DNA of 64,000 nucleotides from G965197555 sp965197555 (lineage in GTDB: Bacteria > Chloroflexota > Dehalococcoidia > Lucifugimonadales > UBA3495), in NCBI GenBank assembly GCA_965197555.1, contig OZ240213.1:3906001-3970000 (forward strand), given 5' to 3'. Below, in pieces: positions 54,071-62,632 of this stretch; position 1 is the stretch's first letter; each line of letters opens with the position of its first letter. Below the pieces are notes generated by a model, which saw nothing but the letters and a program-made list of their open reading frames with translations, was not told the origin of the DNA and made no database searches. The translations under genes and the position numbers were made by a program.

Positions 54071-54849
54071 GAATGTTTCGTTATAGAATGTTGGCCCCGC
54101 ACATTTCCCGCACCGGACACCGGGAGAATTCCAGTTTGTCGCGCCCCCACCACGCCCTAATTGTGCTAACTGCTCTCACTCTTGCTGCGTTCTCTTTTGT
54201 TGGGTGCGCAAGCGAGCCACCGCAACCCTCTCCGACATCCGCCACCGCCCCGACGACGCCTGTTGCAATCCCAACCCTCGAGCCGGAAGCGACGGCGGAA
54301 CCTTCGCCAATGCCGGCGCCCACTGCCACGATAGCTCCACAACCAATCGCTACTCCAGCGCCCACGCCTACCCCTCAAGCGACTCCCACGCCGGAATCAT
54401 CTCCCACGGTTGCGCCCGCGCCTGCTCCCAGCCCGACTCCAGCCAGCGCTCAGACACTTGCGCCGTTGCCCGACTTGGTCATAGAGATCGAGGCTCGGTT
54501 GAAATCGAATCCCCGTATCGTGTGGGGAGGCAGTTGCATAGCTTCCAGCAGCGCGACCTTACCTTTCCACATCATCGAAGTAACCGTCCACGTCAGGAAC
54601 ATTGGAGACGGGGATGCGGGAAGTTTCACTGTTCAACCGAACAACGCCGCTGCATGGACCGTGGACGGCCTGAAGGCCGGGGCATCTACGACGGTGGTGT
54701 TCTCCGTGAGTGCTCGCAGTGAGCACGGCGCCGTCGTAGACGCGGGTTCCTCTATCGACGAGAGCGATGAGTCCAACAACACCGCTAAGACGTCCATACC
54801 GGTCCCTACCCTGGTCCCGCCACCAACCTGCACACCCGAGGCCCGTTGA
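54052..54849 (+). CDS. CARDB-domain lipoprotein with Pro/Thr-rich stalk
   Basis: Up to 265 residues; the true start may be one of two internal Met codons or a GTG nearer the signal peptide. LIVLTALTLAAFSFVGC gives the lipobox. A long Pro/Thr/Ala stalk follows (PTPTPQATPTPESSPTVAPA), and the C-terminal 110 residues are a CARDB adhesion-like beta domain: HIIEVTVHVRNIGDGDAGSF, TTVVFSVSARSEHG and IDESDESNNTAKTSIPV. A surface-exposed protein. No operon partners visible. Confidence 0.75.
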   Translation: MSTRPVGMFRYRMLAPHISRTGHRENSSLSRPHHALIVLTALTLAAFSFVGCASEPPQPSPTSATAPTTPVAIPTLEPEATAEPSPMPAPTATIAPQPIATPAPTPTPQATPTPESSPTVAPAPAPSPTPASAQTLAPLPDLVIEIEARLKSNPRIVWGGSCIASSSATLPFHIIEVTVHVRNIGDGDAGSFTVQPNNAAAWTVDGLKAGASTTVVFSVSARSEHGAVVDAGSSIDESDESNNTAKTSIPVPTLVPPPTCTPEAR

Positions 54850-55410
54850 CGGTTGCGGTCCGCGCAGCCAGGAACAGACGGCCAAGGGCGGGGCGGGGGA
54901 GAGTTTGGAGCGCGGGCCTTGTTGACCGGGCTAAGGACAGGGTGGACGACTTTTCCAGTGACATGAGGCGACGTGTCAACATCGCCATGGCCCTGATGTA
55001 TGCCGCATCTGGGCGGGAAGGGATTTTTCACGCCACCGCCCACATGGTGAACCTTGATGGCGCGGAGCGGGTCCGGCGCCCAGCCAAAACTTCCACCAAC
55101 CGCAGTTCAGGTTTATCCATCCCTTTCTCTTCCACAACCTGCTTCCGCCCCCCAGATGGTTCCTATTGTTGACCAATTTCTTATATCGGTTCAACAATTA
55201 GATGACCCCGGGATGGTTCCGAGGACAGTTGACTGGCTCAGAAAGCCATTCTATAATCCGCGCCGACCTAAGGATTCGTTTACAGGGAAGTCTTTTTCGT
55301 CATTGAGGAAGCCCGGCTGAATAGGGGAGCCAATAAGAGGGGTCCGTGGGGTATTCCGACTGAACGCAAGGCTCGAGAAACACTTACCGCCATTCTGGAT
55401 CAATTTCGCT
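54850..55410. other. Intergenic region without a recognised gene
   Basis: About 560 bp. Open frames exist but none combines a ribosome binding site with family similarity. Sequence composition shifts toward lower GC after 55100. Confidence 0.45.
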
Positions 55411-55944
55411 GTGAAGGCGGCATTGATTTGCCTGCTAGCATTCGGGGCCTTCTCGGGACTGCAACAATTCGAAGGTAAAGCGTTCCTCTGGCGGCTGGCC
55501 ACATACCCAATCGCCGCCCTGGTAGTCCCCATTATCTGGGCATCGAGTGGCCGAAGATGGGCCTACCCTTACGCAACCGACATTCTGCTTACGCTGCCTT
55601 TCCTTATCGATACCAGCGGCAATGCTTTGGACTTTTATGACACTATTTGGTGGTGGGACGACGCGAACCATCTCGTTAATTGGATGCTGCTCTCTGGTGC
55701 CGTCGGTGCGCTGGCATGGCGGCACAATATCGGGGTTCGGGAAACGTTGGCGCTTGTAGTGGGATTCGGCGCAGTCACCGCCATCTTGTGGGAGGTCGCC
55801 GAGTACTTTGCCTTTATTCGAAACTCGCCCGAGCTTGCCACGGCTTACACCGACACGCTGGGCGACCTGGCACTCGGCCTGACCGGCTCAGTTTCGGCCG
55901 GTCTGGCAGCCGCCCTAGCGCCGCGCCGCCGTCTCTTCCTGTGA
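55411..55944 (+). CDS. YjdF-like integral membrane protein
   Basis: 177 residues from a GTG start, with five or so hydrophobic helices. The conserved polar motifs of the YjdF/DUF2238 family are present: WWWDDANHLVNWMLLSGAVG, ILWEVAEYFAF and TDTLGDLALGLTGSVSAGLA. Function unknown; the Asp/His/Glu residues facing each other in the membrane hint at metal or ion handling, which is inference. Intact and monocistronic. Confidence 0.75.
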   Translation: MKAALICLLAFGAFSGLQQFEGKAFLWRLATYPIAALVVPIIWASSGRRWAYPYATDILLTLPFLIDTSGNALDFYDTIWWWDDANHLVNWMLLSGAVGALAWRHNIGVRETLALVVGFGAVTAILWEVAEYFAFIRNSPELATAYTDTLGDLALGLTGSVSAGLAAALAPRRRLFL

Positions 55945-56312
55945 TCGCCGATGCAAGAATAGCAGGAGACAGCTATGCGTCATGGGACGGGGCAGTGGTA
56001 GTTGTGGAGCAGTACGTGCAGAGTGGCAAAGGACTGGGGGTCGGCGATGCCGAGTGCCCGTGATAGTGACGAGGAGTACGTAAGTATTTGAGAGCGAGAA
56101 CGGTGTCGCTGGTCACACCGGTTCGACAGGCAGTTGGCGCCACGTTAGTCAATGCTGTTCGACCTGTGGACAGGTTTCCAGACCATCTGTAGAGACCTTT
56201 AACTCAGGGGTATTCGATAATTCCGTGGGTATGCATCCCATTGGCTGGTTGTCCTGCAACCCCAAATACCGCGGATTTGAGAGCCTCCCAAGCTCAACTG
56301 GGATGTTGCCGG
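55945..56312. other. Intergenic region without a recognised gene
   Basis: Lies between the YjdF-like gene and the 3' end of the LRR pseudogene on the other strand. No conserved frame, RNA structure or repeat was noticed. Confidence 0.45.
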
Positions 56313-56685
56313 TCAACGCGAAATGCTGCCTGTCAACTGATTACCGTGCATCACAGTCAGAACACTCAAATTTGAAAGCCCTCCAAACTCTGGGGGAAGG
56401 GGTCCAGCCAGCCGGTTGAGATCCAGGGACAGCGCCTTCAACTTCCAGATATTACCGAGTTCCGAGGGAATCGCGCCGCTCAAACGATTGGCCGCTAGAT
56501 TAAGGGTGGCAAGTTTGGAGAGTCTGCGCAACTCCCGAGGTATAGTGCCGCTCACTTGAGTCTTGGCTATCTCCAGACCTTCCGGGTTGATCAGTTCTCC
56601 AAGCTTCTAAGTGACCTTTCCCCTTGAAACTGTACCAGTAGGAATGAGAGTTCTCCGGTAACATGAAGAGGACGGAGGACTGGAA

Positions 56686-56952
56686 ATGAAGGGCGAGAGA
56701 TTCACCGAGGAACAGATCATCCGGGTACTCAAGGAAGCCGAGAGCGGGCTGCAGGTCACCGACCTCTGCCGCCGGCAGGGAATCTCCGAGGCTACCTACT
56801 ACCGGTGGAAGTCCAAGTACGGCGGCATGGAGGTCTCAGAGGCCAAGCGGCTAAGAGCCCTGGAGGAAGAGAACCGGCGGCTGAAGCAACTGGTGGCCGA
56901 CAAAGAGCTGGACATCCTGGGTCTACGGGCGGCCCTGTCAAAAAAGTACTGA
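56686..56952 (+). CDS. IS3 OrfA (helix-turn-helix, leucine zipper)
   Basis: 88 residues. FTEEQIIRVLKEAESGLQVT, DLCRRQGISEATYYRWKSKY is the HTH_Tnp_1 fold and RLRALEEENRRLKQLVADKE the zipper. Ends six bases after the A6G slippery sequence. ATG follows GGAGGA-type sequence. Confidence 0.95.
   Translation: MKGERFTEEQIIRVLKEAESGLQVTDLCRRQGISEATYYRWKSKYGGMEVSEAKRLRALEEENRRLKQLVADKELDILGLRAALSKKY
56940..56946 (+). promoter_or_regulatory. Programmed -1 frameshift site A AAA AAG
   Basis: The heptamer is in the right register (TCA AAA AAG in orfA), followed two codons later by the orfA stop. Slippage yields the OrfAB transposase. Confidence 0.8.
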
Positions 56953-57794
56953 CGCGTCCACAGAGGAAGGAAGCGGTGGACGCGATGAGAAAGGTGGGAG
57001 TCAGCGAGCGGAGGGCCTGTGACCAGGCGGCCATCGGACGCGGGACGTACCGATACCAGGGTAGGGCCGCGGCCGATGAACCGGTGGTGCGGGGTCTGAT
57101 CCGAGAGTTGGCCCAACTGCGGCCCCGGTTCGGGAGCCCCCGGCTGAGTGCGCTGGTACGGCGGGAGTTGGGAGCGGTCAATCACAAGAGGGTGGAACGG
57201 ATCTACGCCCAGGAAGGGCTGCAACTGCCGCGGCGGCTGAAGGGAAGACGCCGGGGCACCGGCCGGGTGGTCCCCTTGGCAGCTTTGACTGGACCCAACC
57301 AGCGTTGGTCGATGGACTTTGTCCAGGACAGCACGGTGGGTGGGCGGAGAATCAGGGCCTTGGCTATCGTGGACCAGTTCACTCGTGAGTGTCCGGCGAT
57401 TGAGGTGGACACATCGATCACCGGGCAGCGGGTGGTCCGGGTGCTGGACCGGCTCAGGGAGACCCACGGACTACCCCAGGCGCTGGTGATGGACAACGGC
57501 CCCGAGTTCACCAGCAAAGCCCTGGTCGCCTGGGCCAAGGATAGCGGGGTAAGGTTGCATTTCATTGCACCGGGCAGACCTACGGAGAACGGATACATCG
57601 AGAGTTTCAATGGCAAGTTCCGGGATGAGTGCCTGAACTTGAATTGGTTCCAGGACCTGGCTGACTCTCGGGTGATGATTGAGGACTGGCGCACCGACTA
57701 CAACCGGGATCGACCCCACAGCTCATTGGGATACCTGACGCCATTGGAGTTCAAGCAGAACATGGACCGGAACCTCTCATTGACGGTGGTATAA
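56940..57794 (+). CDS. IS3 OrfB, integrase-like catalytic part of OrfAB
   Basis: Expressed as the C-terminal part of OrfAB by -1 frameshifting. HTH_21 region RKVGVSERRACDQAAIGRGT; rve core with RWSMDFVQDS (Asp), LVMDNGPEFTSKALVAWAKD (Asp) and NGYIESFNGKFRDECLN (Glu), and the tail YNRDRPHSSLGYLTPLEFKQ. No damage is visible, so this IS3 should be active. The frame is also open 135 bp further upstream, overlapping orfA. Confidence 0.93.
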   Translation, partial: KKVLTRPQRKEAVDAMRKVGVSERRACDQAAIGRGTYRYQGRAAADEPVVRGLIRELAQLRPRFGSPRLSALVRRELGAVNHKRVERIYAQEGLQLPRRLKGRRRGTGRVVPLAALTGPNQRWSMDFVQDSTVGGRRIRALAIVDQFTRECPAIEVDTSITGQRVVRVLDRLRETHGLPQALVMDNGPEFTSKALVAWAKDSGVRLHFIAPGRPTENGYIESFNGKFRDECLNLNWFQDLADSRVMIEDWRTDYNRDRPHSSLGYLTPLEFKQNMDRNLSLTVV

Positions 57795-57911
57795 CTTTTG
57801 GGGGAAGGTCATAAGGAATGTCACCACTCAGGTCGTTTTGGCTGAGGTCTAATTCCTGGAGATTATAAAGGTCGCTCAATTCAACCGGTATGGCCTTGCT
57901 TGGCGTCTGTC

Positions 57912-58323
57912 CTACACCTCCCGATCGGGGTCGGGGGCAGGCTCTGGAGGCCGGCTTTTGCGCCGAGGCTCTGACTGAGGCGATGGAGAGGGGAAGGCCG
58001 GAGGTGTTCAACACTTACCAGAGCCTGTCCCGGCGAAAGCCGGGGGGAGCCAGTTCACCAGTCAAGAGTTCACTCAGGTCCTTCAGGACCGCGGTGTGAA
58101 AATCAGCATGGACGGGAAGGGGAGGTACGCGGACAATATCTTCGTCGAGCGGCTGTGGCGCACGGTGAAGTACGAGGAAGTGTACCTGACAGCCTACGCC
58201 AGCGCCGGGGAGGCCCGGAGGGAGCGGGCAGACTACTTCCGGTTCTACAATAACCTGAGGCCCAATGAAGCCCTAGGATACCGGACCCCCGCCGAGATGT
58301 TCTACGGAGACCAGGATGTCTAG
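57912..58323 (+). pseudogene. C-terminal remnant of a second IS3 transposase
   Basis: QALEAGFCAEALTEAMERGR and PEVFNT, then in another frame SQFTSQEFTQVLQDRGVKIS and GKGRYADNIFVERLWRTVKY. The conserved FNTDQGSQFTS joint is disrupted by about 25 inserted bases that form a GAAA-loop hairpin. The right end of this element may be TGTCCAACTAACCGGGTCCA near 58420. Confidence 0.8.
58029..58044. repeat. GAAA-tetraloop hairpin insertion
   Basis: CCCGGC-GAAA-GCCGGG, a perfect 6-bp stem, inserted in the IS3 remnant. Similar in plan to the hairpin at 30796-30815. Confidence 0.6.
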
Positions 58324-58561
58324 GAGGAAGAGTTGAAGGATAGGAGGTGTTCAGACCCACCGGTGTTGGGATCATATGCAGGAGCCCGAGGACCCTCACT
58401 TAGCTCTGCCTTGATTCTGTCCAACTAACCGGGTCCACCTCAAGCCCCCCAATAGGGAGACAACGTAGCAGCTACTTGCACTTGCTACGGGAATTACTAT
58501 GTGCATTTGTTACCAGGTATGCGAAGGTTTACAGTAGGCGTATGCCCTCGAGGAGGAAAAC

Positions 58562-58903
58562 ATGAACAAGATCGAAGCATTCATTCGACCCGAAAAGTTG
58601 GACAACGTCAAGGATGCCCTAGCTAACGAAGGCATCATGGGGTTGACCGTCATCCAGATAACCGGTCGAGGAGCCCAGACGGGCGTAATATCCAGTGGCA
58701 GAGGGACCCAGAGGCACGTAACAAATATGCTTCACCAATTGAAGCTCGAGGTAGTGGTCAACGACGCAGATACTCAGAGGGCTATTGATGCTATTGTCGC
58801 CAACGCTCGAACCGGCAACAGCGAGGACGGAAAGATATTCATAACGCCGGTATCTGAAGCGATTAGGATCCGCACTGGAGAAACAGGCGATCAGGTCCTT
58901 TAG
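58562..58903 (+). CDS. PII-family signalling protein with altered T-loop
   Basis: 113 residues after GAGGAGG. IEAFIRPEKLDNVKDALANE and TVIQITGRGAQTG match the PII core, with Gly37 and Gln39 kept; the C-terminal DGKIFITPVSEAIRIRTGE signature is complete, with its ATP-contacting Lys conserved. The T-loop (GVISSGRGTQRHV) has Gly and Arg in place of the two Tyr residues (46 and 51) of GlnB/GlnK, so uridylylation is not expected, and Lys85 is Asn. It may sense ATP/ADP and 2-oxoglutarate and act on a partner other than AmtB, which is not seen nearby. Confidence 0.88.
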   Translation: MNKIEAFIRPEKLDNVKDALANEGIMGLTVIQITGRGAQTGVISSGRGTQRHVTNMLHQLKLEVVVNDADTQRAIDAIVANARTGNSEDGKIFITPVSEAIRIRTGETGDQVL

Positions 58904-58904
58904 C

Positions 58905-58927
58905 TACCCTGCCGTGCGGGTATTTTC
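58905..58927 (+). terminator. Terminator of the PII gene
   Basis: TACCC-TGC/GC-GGGTA stem two bases after the stop codon, followed by TTTTC. Confidence 0.7.
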
Positions 58928-58929
58928 AT

Positions 58930-59347
58930 ATGAGTAACTTGGCGGTCAATGGCGTTTGCTGTGAACGCCTGGCGGTCGCCCGTCTCCAGAGACACCGATT
59001 CCGTAGAAGGCGAGCCCCGGACAACCGAGGGGGCGCGGTTCGGGTCCCTGACCGTTACCGTCCATTCTGCGGAATCGGACTCCGCTCAGACCTCTCAGCA
59101 GGTCGCCGGCCACGGACCACCGGTCCACAGTCCTTCACGGTAAGAGCCACCGACGCGGATAACGACCTGACCAAGTGGCGATGGGTCGCGGATTGGCACG
59201 GAGTAGCGCTACGTAGAAGAGTCTACCTTGAGTCGTGTTCAGCGATATGTCTGCCTCTCGGGGCAGGAGGCGCACAACAGTGGGAGGGCGGTTGTCGGCG
59301 ACCGTTACCGACCAGGAGACGGAACCGGACTCCCCGGTCCCTTGCAT
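58930..59347 (-). pseudogene. Decayed PKD-like repeat protein with a local inversion
   Basis: Minus strand: SGSVSWSVTVADNRPPTVVR and ADISLNTTQ (59215-59345); AESDSAEWTVTVRDPNRAPS and TESVSLETGDRQAFTANAID (58930-59095). The missing middle of a repeat unit, TTGPQSFTVRATDADNDLTK and WRWVADWHG, lies on the plus strand between them (about 59108-59210). The domains are tandem Ig/PKD-like beta repeats of a surface protein. No start or stop remains. Confidence 0.6.
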
Positions 59348-59489
59348 CCCAAACCTTTAACCCATCTTTCTTGTGGGAATGGACCTGCGCGGGACGTTTG
59401 TCGTTGCCCTAGTCTGCGCTCTTGATGATTGCAAGGGATTTCTTGCCGCTATGACCACGTGCATCGAACTCCGTTCGCCTTAGGGCAAA

Positions 59490-59653
59490 CAAGAACTCGT
59501 TGGCGGGAGGACGCCGGTTACATCCTTAGCACCTTCCCCATAGTCCAGCACGAGGACGAGGTCCAATTCGGGACATACCGCACTCGCGACCTAATCCTGG
59601 CCTATATGAACGCCCTGGCCGCGGGCGACACCGAGACGAGAGTAGCGGGATGA
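59490..59653 (+). pseudogene. C-terminal fragment of a type IIG/Eco57I-like restriction-methylase
   Basis: REDAGYILSTFPIVQHEDEV, QFGTYRTRDLILAYMNALAA. The ILxTFPIVxxxDExxxGxYRTxxLIL pattern is characteristic of the extreme C-terminus of Eco57I-type enzymes. All catalytic parts are gone. Confidence 0.6.
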
Positions 59654-59955
59654 GCCTCGTCCAGAACGCCGACGGCACCGAGGAGGGACAAAGCTTCAGA
59701 GGGCTTCCAGCCGTAGTAACGTAGGGCGGCGGCCAGGTTGGTCGCTCGGGTGCGGCGGACCAGTCCGATCACCAGGTTCCGCAAGGCTGCCATCACCTGG
59801 GGTGCGGCGCCTGTCCGCACCTGGCAGCGGTCCTCGTCAAAGGTCACGTCCCGTACCCAGTGCACCTGATTCTCGATCCGCCAATGACCTCTCCATAACT
59901 CGAGGAGTCTCTCCGGAGCGGCGTCACCGGGTCTTTCTATCCTCTCTGCCTTCAC
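59645..59955 (-). pseudogene. ISAs1 transposase C-terminal fragment
   Basis: LLELWRGHWRIENQVHWVRD, VTFDEDRCQVRTGAAPQVMA and LRNLVIGLVRRTRATNLAAA match the end of the ISAs1 transposase at 47985-48540. The N-terminal 250 residues are missing. Confidence 0.82.
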
Positions 59956-60104
59956 AACCGCCCTCCATTTCCCCTTGCATCTCTCTCATTACTTGTTCAC
60001 ATTGAACATTGTCTTATATTCTTACAACAATTAAAAGGCCCTGCCCTGCCCAGGAGCCAGGGGACCATTGGAGGGAGGGGATCTTTCAACTACAATATGC
60101 AGAT

Positions 60105-60509
60105 ATGCCGATGCCGTTCGAATTCGTCATAGACGGGCCTCCCCTGTCTCGAGGGTCCGACGGACGCTTCAGACGAAGGTGGGAACAGGCGGTGCGCACT
60201 GCAGCCAAGCAACACTGGGGCAATAGCGAACCATTCAACGGGCATGTGTTCGTGTCAATTACCAACTTCTTCCTCAACGGGGGCCCTCCTGATCTAGATA
60301 ACATGGCTAAGCCAATTTTGGATGCTTTGGGGACGGTGGTTTATGAGGATGACCGTTACGTATTCGATTTACTCTGCCGCAAAAGAGATCTGAGAGAAGA
60401 TCCTCGCATCACCAGCCCTTCCCAAATATTGCTGGCACGTCTCGCAGACCCTGGTCCATTCGTCTACATTCAAGCCGATGATGGCCTGAACCAAGGGGTG
60501 ACAATATGA
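60105..60509 (+). CDS. RusA-like endodeoxyribonuclease
   Basis: 134 residues. FEFVIDGPPLSRGSDGRFRR begins the RusA fold; NGHVFVSITNFFLNGGPPDL and DNMAKPILDALGTVVYEDDR carry the conserved acidic cluster (DLDN and EDD) that binds the metal in Holliday-junction resolvases, then FDLLCRKRDLRED. Known RusA proteins come from prophages and cleave four-way junctions. No phage genes are near. Its stop overlaps the ATG of the next gene (ATGA), so the two form an operon. Start chosen at MPMPFEF; the ribosome binding site is weak. Confidence 0.82.
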   Translation: MPMPFEFVIDGPPLSRGSDGRFRRRWEQAVRTAAKQHWGNSEPFNGHVFVSITNFFLNGGPPDLDNMAKPILDALGTVVYEDDRYVFDLLCRKRDLREDPRITSPSQILLARLADPGPFVYIQADDGLNQGVTI

Positions 60510-61153
60510 ACGGGGAAACCACAGTCCCGGAATACCTTCTAGCTCACAAGATCGCGGAGGAATATCGCGGCAAGGGCTATGAGGTGTCACGAGAAGTGCC
60601 ACTCGACTTTTTCCCTGGGTTTCTCGCTGACCTCCTAGTACGGAAAGACGGTGAGGCCCGAGTAATAGAGGTCAGACATCGGGCCTCACTGGCCGCAAAC
60701 CCCAAGGTAGCCGAATTGGCCAGAATCATAGATTCGATGCCAAACTGGAGCTTTGAACTGGTTTTGGTGGGTGAACCGGAGAAGTTAGACTCCCCCGAAG
60801 GAGCGTATTCCTTCGGGCCTCAGGACATCCTCCAACGGATAGGGGAAGCCGAGAGAGCCCTCGCGCTTGAGCTTCCCGAGGCTGCCTTGTTACTCGCATG
60901 GTCAGCACTGGAAGCAACAGCCAGGTCCCAGATCGCAGGGCAAGGCTATGCGGCTTCTGACGTTACCAGATCGGATTTCGTTCTGGACCAAGCCGTATCT
61001 CTTGGGGTCATTTCCCGGGAAGCATATCATGACCTGTCTCAAACACAGAAGTACAGACACGCCATAGTCCATGGGTTCAGTCTCAGCGACTTCAGCAATG
61101 AGATAGTCACGGACTTAATCGAGAACGTACGACGCATGATGGATTACGAGTAG
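60506..61153 (+). CDS. Restriction-nuclease-like domain fused to a HEPN domain
   Basis: 215 residues in two domains. Residues about 5-90 look like a small PD-(D/E)XK fold of the archaeal Holliday-junction-resolvase-like type: YLLAHKIAEEYRGKGYEVSR, FPGFLADLLVRKDGEARVIE with Asp42 and Glu55-x-Arg57 (Arg where Lys is usual). Residues about 112-212 are helical, EAERALALELPEAALLLAWS and ALEATARSQI, ending in QKYRHAIVHGF, the R-x4-H (Arg184, His189) motif of HEPN ribonucleases. Coupling of a DNA-nuclease fold with a HEPN RNase in one protein, cotranslated with RusA, suggests an abortive-infection or phage-sensing system. Domain calls rest on motifs and fold pattern; function is inferred. Confidence 0.7.
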   Translation: MNGETTVPEYLLAHKIAEEYRGKGYEVSREVPLDFFPGFLADLLVRKDGEARVIEVRHRASLAANPKVAELARIIDSMPNWSFELVLVGEPEKLDSPEGAYSFGPQDILQRIGEAERALALELPEAALLLAWSALEATARSQIAGQGYAASDVTRSDFVLDQAVSLGVISREAYHDLSQTQKYRHAIVHGFSLSDFSNEIVTDLIENVRRMMDYE

Positions 61154-61168
61154 CGTGCGGCGGAGGCG

Positions 61169-61354
61169 ATGGAGTCAATCAACATGTTGAATAGTCGCAG
61201 GGAGCATATCTACGTTGCAGAGTTGAAAGTGCCGACATGGTTCTATCCGAGCAGCGAAATAAGACGCGCCATTTGCAATCCTGGCAGATTCGGTCTTAGC
61301 AGAGGTTACTACAAGATTCGCCCTCCCGATGAACAATCTACGGCTACTGTCTAG
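61169..61354 (+). pseudogene. Third gene of the RusA/HEPN operon, truncated by IS607
   Basis: MESINMLNSRREHIYVAELK, VPTWFYPSSEIRRAICNPGR, FGLSRGYYKIRPPDEQS, then the frame enters the IS607-like element at 61340. It starts 15 bp after the HEPN gene stop, after GGAGG. Only about 57 native residues remain; the family is not recognisable. Confidence 0.55.
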
Positions 61355-61391
61355 ACCCTTAAATATTGTATTAATTCTCTATAATCCTAAC

Positions 61392-62018
61392 ATGGCCTTC
61401 CTCCCCAGCCGCAAGGCAGCAGCCATTTTAGGGTTGCACCCTCAAACCCTCCGGAACTATGCAGGCCAAGGTAAAATCCCCTACTACCGCAACTCAGCAG
61501 GACAGAGGTTATATGACGTCGACGCCTTCCTCGGGAGGGCTTCTAAACCAGAAACCGTCTGTTACTGCCGGGTCAGCTCCGCCAAGCAGCGGGGAGACTT
61601 GCAACGGCAATGCGCCCAAATGCGGAGCCTCTACCCAAACGCCGAAATCATTAGGGACATCGGGGGAGGACTCAACTGGAAGCGCAAGGGACTCCTCTCC
61701 ATACTGGAGCGGATTCACCGGGGGGATAAGCTCACTCTTGTGGTTGCCCACCGGGACCGGCTCGCCCGGTTCGGATTTGAACTCATCGAGTGGCTGGTCC
61801 AGCAAAACGGCGGGCAGGTCCTGGTTCTCCACCAGCCGGATGCCAGCCCCCAATCCGAGCTTACCGAAGATCTACTCGCCGTCCTCCATACGTTCAGCTG
61901 CCGGATGCACGAACTCCGCCGCTACCGGACAGCAATCGAGGCGGATTCAGGTCTATCCCAACCAGGTCCAGAAGAGGGCGGTAGCTGGCTGGCTGGACGC
62001 CAGCCGCTGGACCTATAA
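61392..62018 (+). CDS. tnpA: IS607 serine transposase TnpA
   Basis: 208 residues, MerR-like HTH plus serine-recombinase domain as in copy 1 (CYCRVSSAKQRGDLQRQ). With a single CCAGCCG unit the frame ends at QPLDL soon after the catalytic domain, which looks like the ancestral arrangement. Probably leaderless (TATAAT 6 nt before ATG). It differs from copy 1 at one residue in the catalytic part, Glu for Gly in RMHELRR. Confidence 0.9.
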   Translation: MAFLPSRKAAAILGLHPQTLRNYAGQGKIPYYRNSAGQRLYDVDAFLGRASKPETVCYCRVSSAKQRGDLQRQCAQMRSLYPNAEIIRDIGGGLNWKRKGLLSILERIHRGDKLTLVVAHRDRLARFGFELIEWLVQQNGGQVLVLHQPDASPQSELTEDLLAVLHTFSCRMHELRRYRTAIEADSGLSQPGPEEGGSWLAGRQPLDL

Positions 62019-62632
62019 CCTCTCGGTCGAGTTGCTGCGGGCTGGAGCCACCGCCGCCTGGCGGACCGTTGCCAAGACCGTCATGTCCGAACTGGACTCG
62101 CAAAGGCCCGAGTGGCGCTCAGTTCCCTACCAGATTAAACGGACTTCCGTCCGGGACGCCTGCCGGGCGATGCAAAACGTCAAAGCCTTCAACGCCCAAC
62201 TGGCCCAAGATAAAGCAGCGGGCTGCAGACTGGACGAAGACTTCGCCGAACTGGGCTTCCGCAGCCGGAAGAACCCCCGCCAGTCCTGTTATATCCCCGA
62301 TGACGCGATCACTCAGGCTGGTGTTTATTGCCAGGTCTTGGGCCCGCTCCATATGGCTGAACCTGTTCCCCTGACAACAAAGAGTCTAGGCTGGTCAAAG
62401 AGCGCGACAAGTACTGGCTGACCATCCCCTATCCGGCGCAATGCGACATTGAGACCCCAAGAGGTGATGGAGTAGTTGCGTTGGATCCGGGAGTCAGGTC
62501 CTTTCTGACTTTCTTCTCCGAGGCTGACTGTGGGAAGGTCGGATACCAGGCCTTTGGTCGGATTCAACGGTTGTGCCAGCACCTGGACCGGTTGATCAGC
62601 CGGACCGACCAGGAAAAGAACCGGAAGAAGCG
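61950..62632 (+). pseudogene. tnpB: TnpB N-terminal half, frameshifted and truncated
   Basis: QVYPNQVQKRAVAGWLDASR, WTYNLSVELLRAGATAAWRT in a frame overlapping tnpA; the same CCCCTGAC frameshift as copy 1 follows, then ERDKYWLTIPY and VVALDPGVRSFLTFF. The sequence ends after RKKR, before RuvC-II and III. Confidence 0.85.

Larger units (their letters stand above)
56612..57811 (+). mobile_element. Intact IS3-family element with TAAG target duplication
   Basis: Inverted repeats begin TGACCTTTCCCC on the left and read TGACCTTCCCCC on the complement of the right end. TAAG is duplicated at 56608-56611 and 57812-57815. Carries orfA and orfB with a canonical frameshift site. Confidence 0.92.
56313..57905 (-). 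pseudogene. Leucine-rich-repeat gene interrupted by IS3
   Basis: Upstream part (57812-57905): IPVELSDLYNLQELDLSQND and LSGDIP. After the IS3 the repeats continue LGELINPEGLEIAKTQVSGT, IPRELRRLSKLATLNLAANR and LSGAIPSELGNIWKLKAL. The plant-type repeat pattern LSGxIPxELGxLxxLxxLxL is unmistakable. Removing the IS and one TAAG copy restores phase, but the junction codon reads TAG. The 5' end is missing, replaced by another IS3 remnant at about 57910. Confidence 0.85.
61340..62632 (+). mobile_element. IS607-type element, copy 2 (3' truncated)
   Basis: Near-identical to the first 1.3 kb of copy 1; ends abruptly at 62632 within tnpB, where a second, unrelated tnpB on the other strand begins. The right end of the element is missing. 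Confidence 0.88.
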
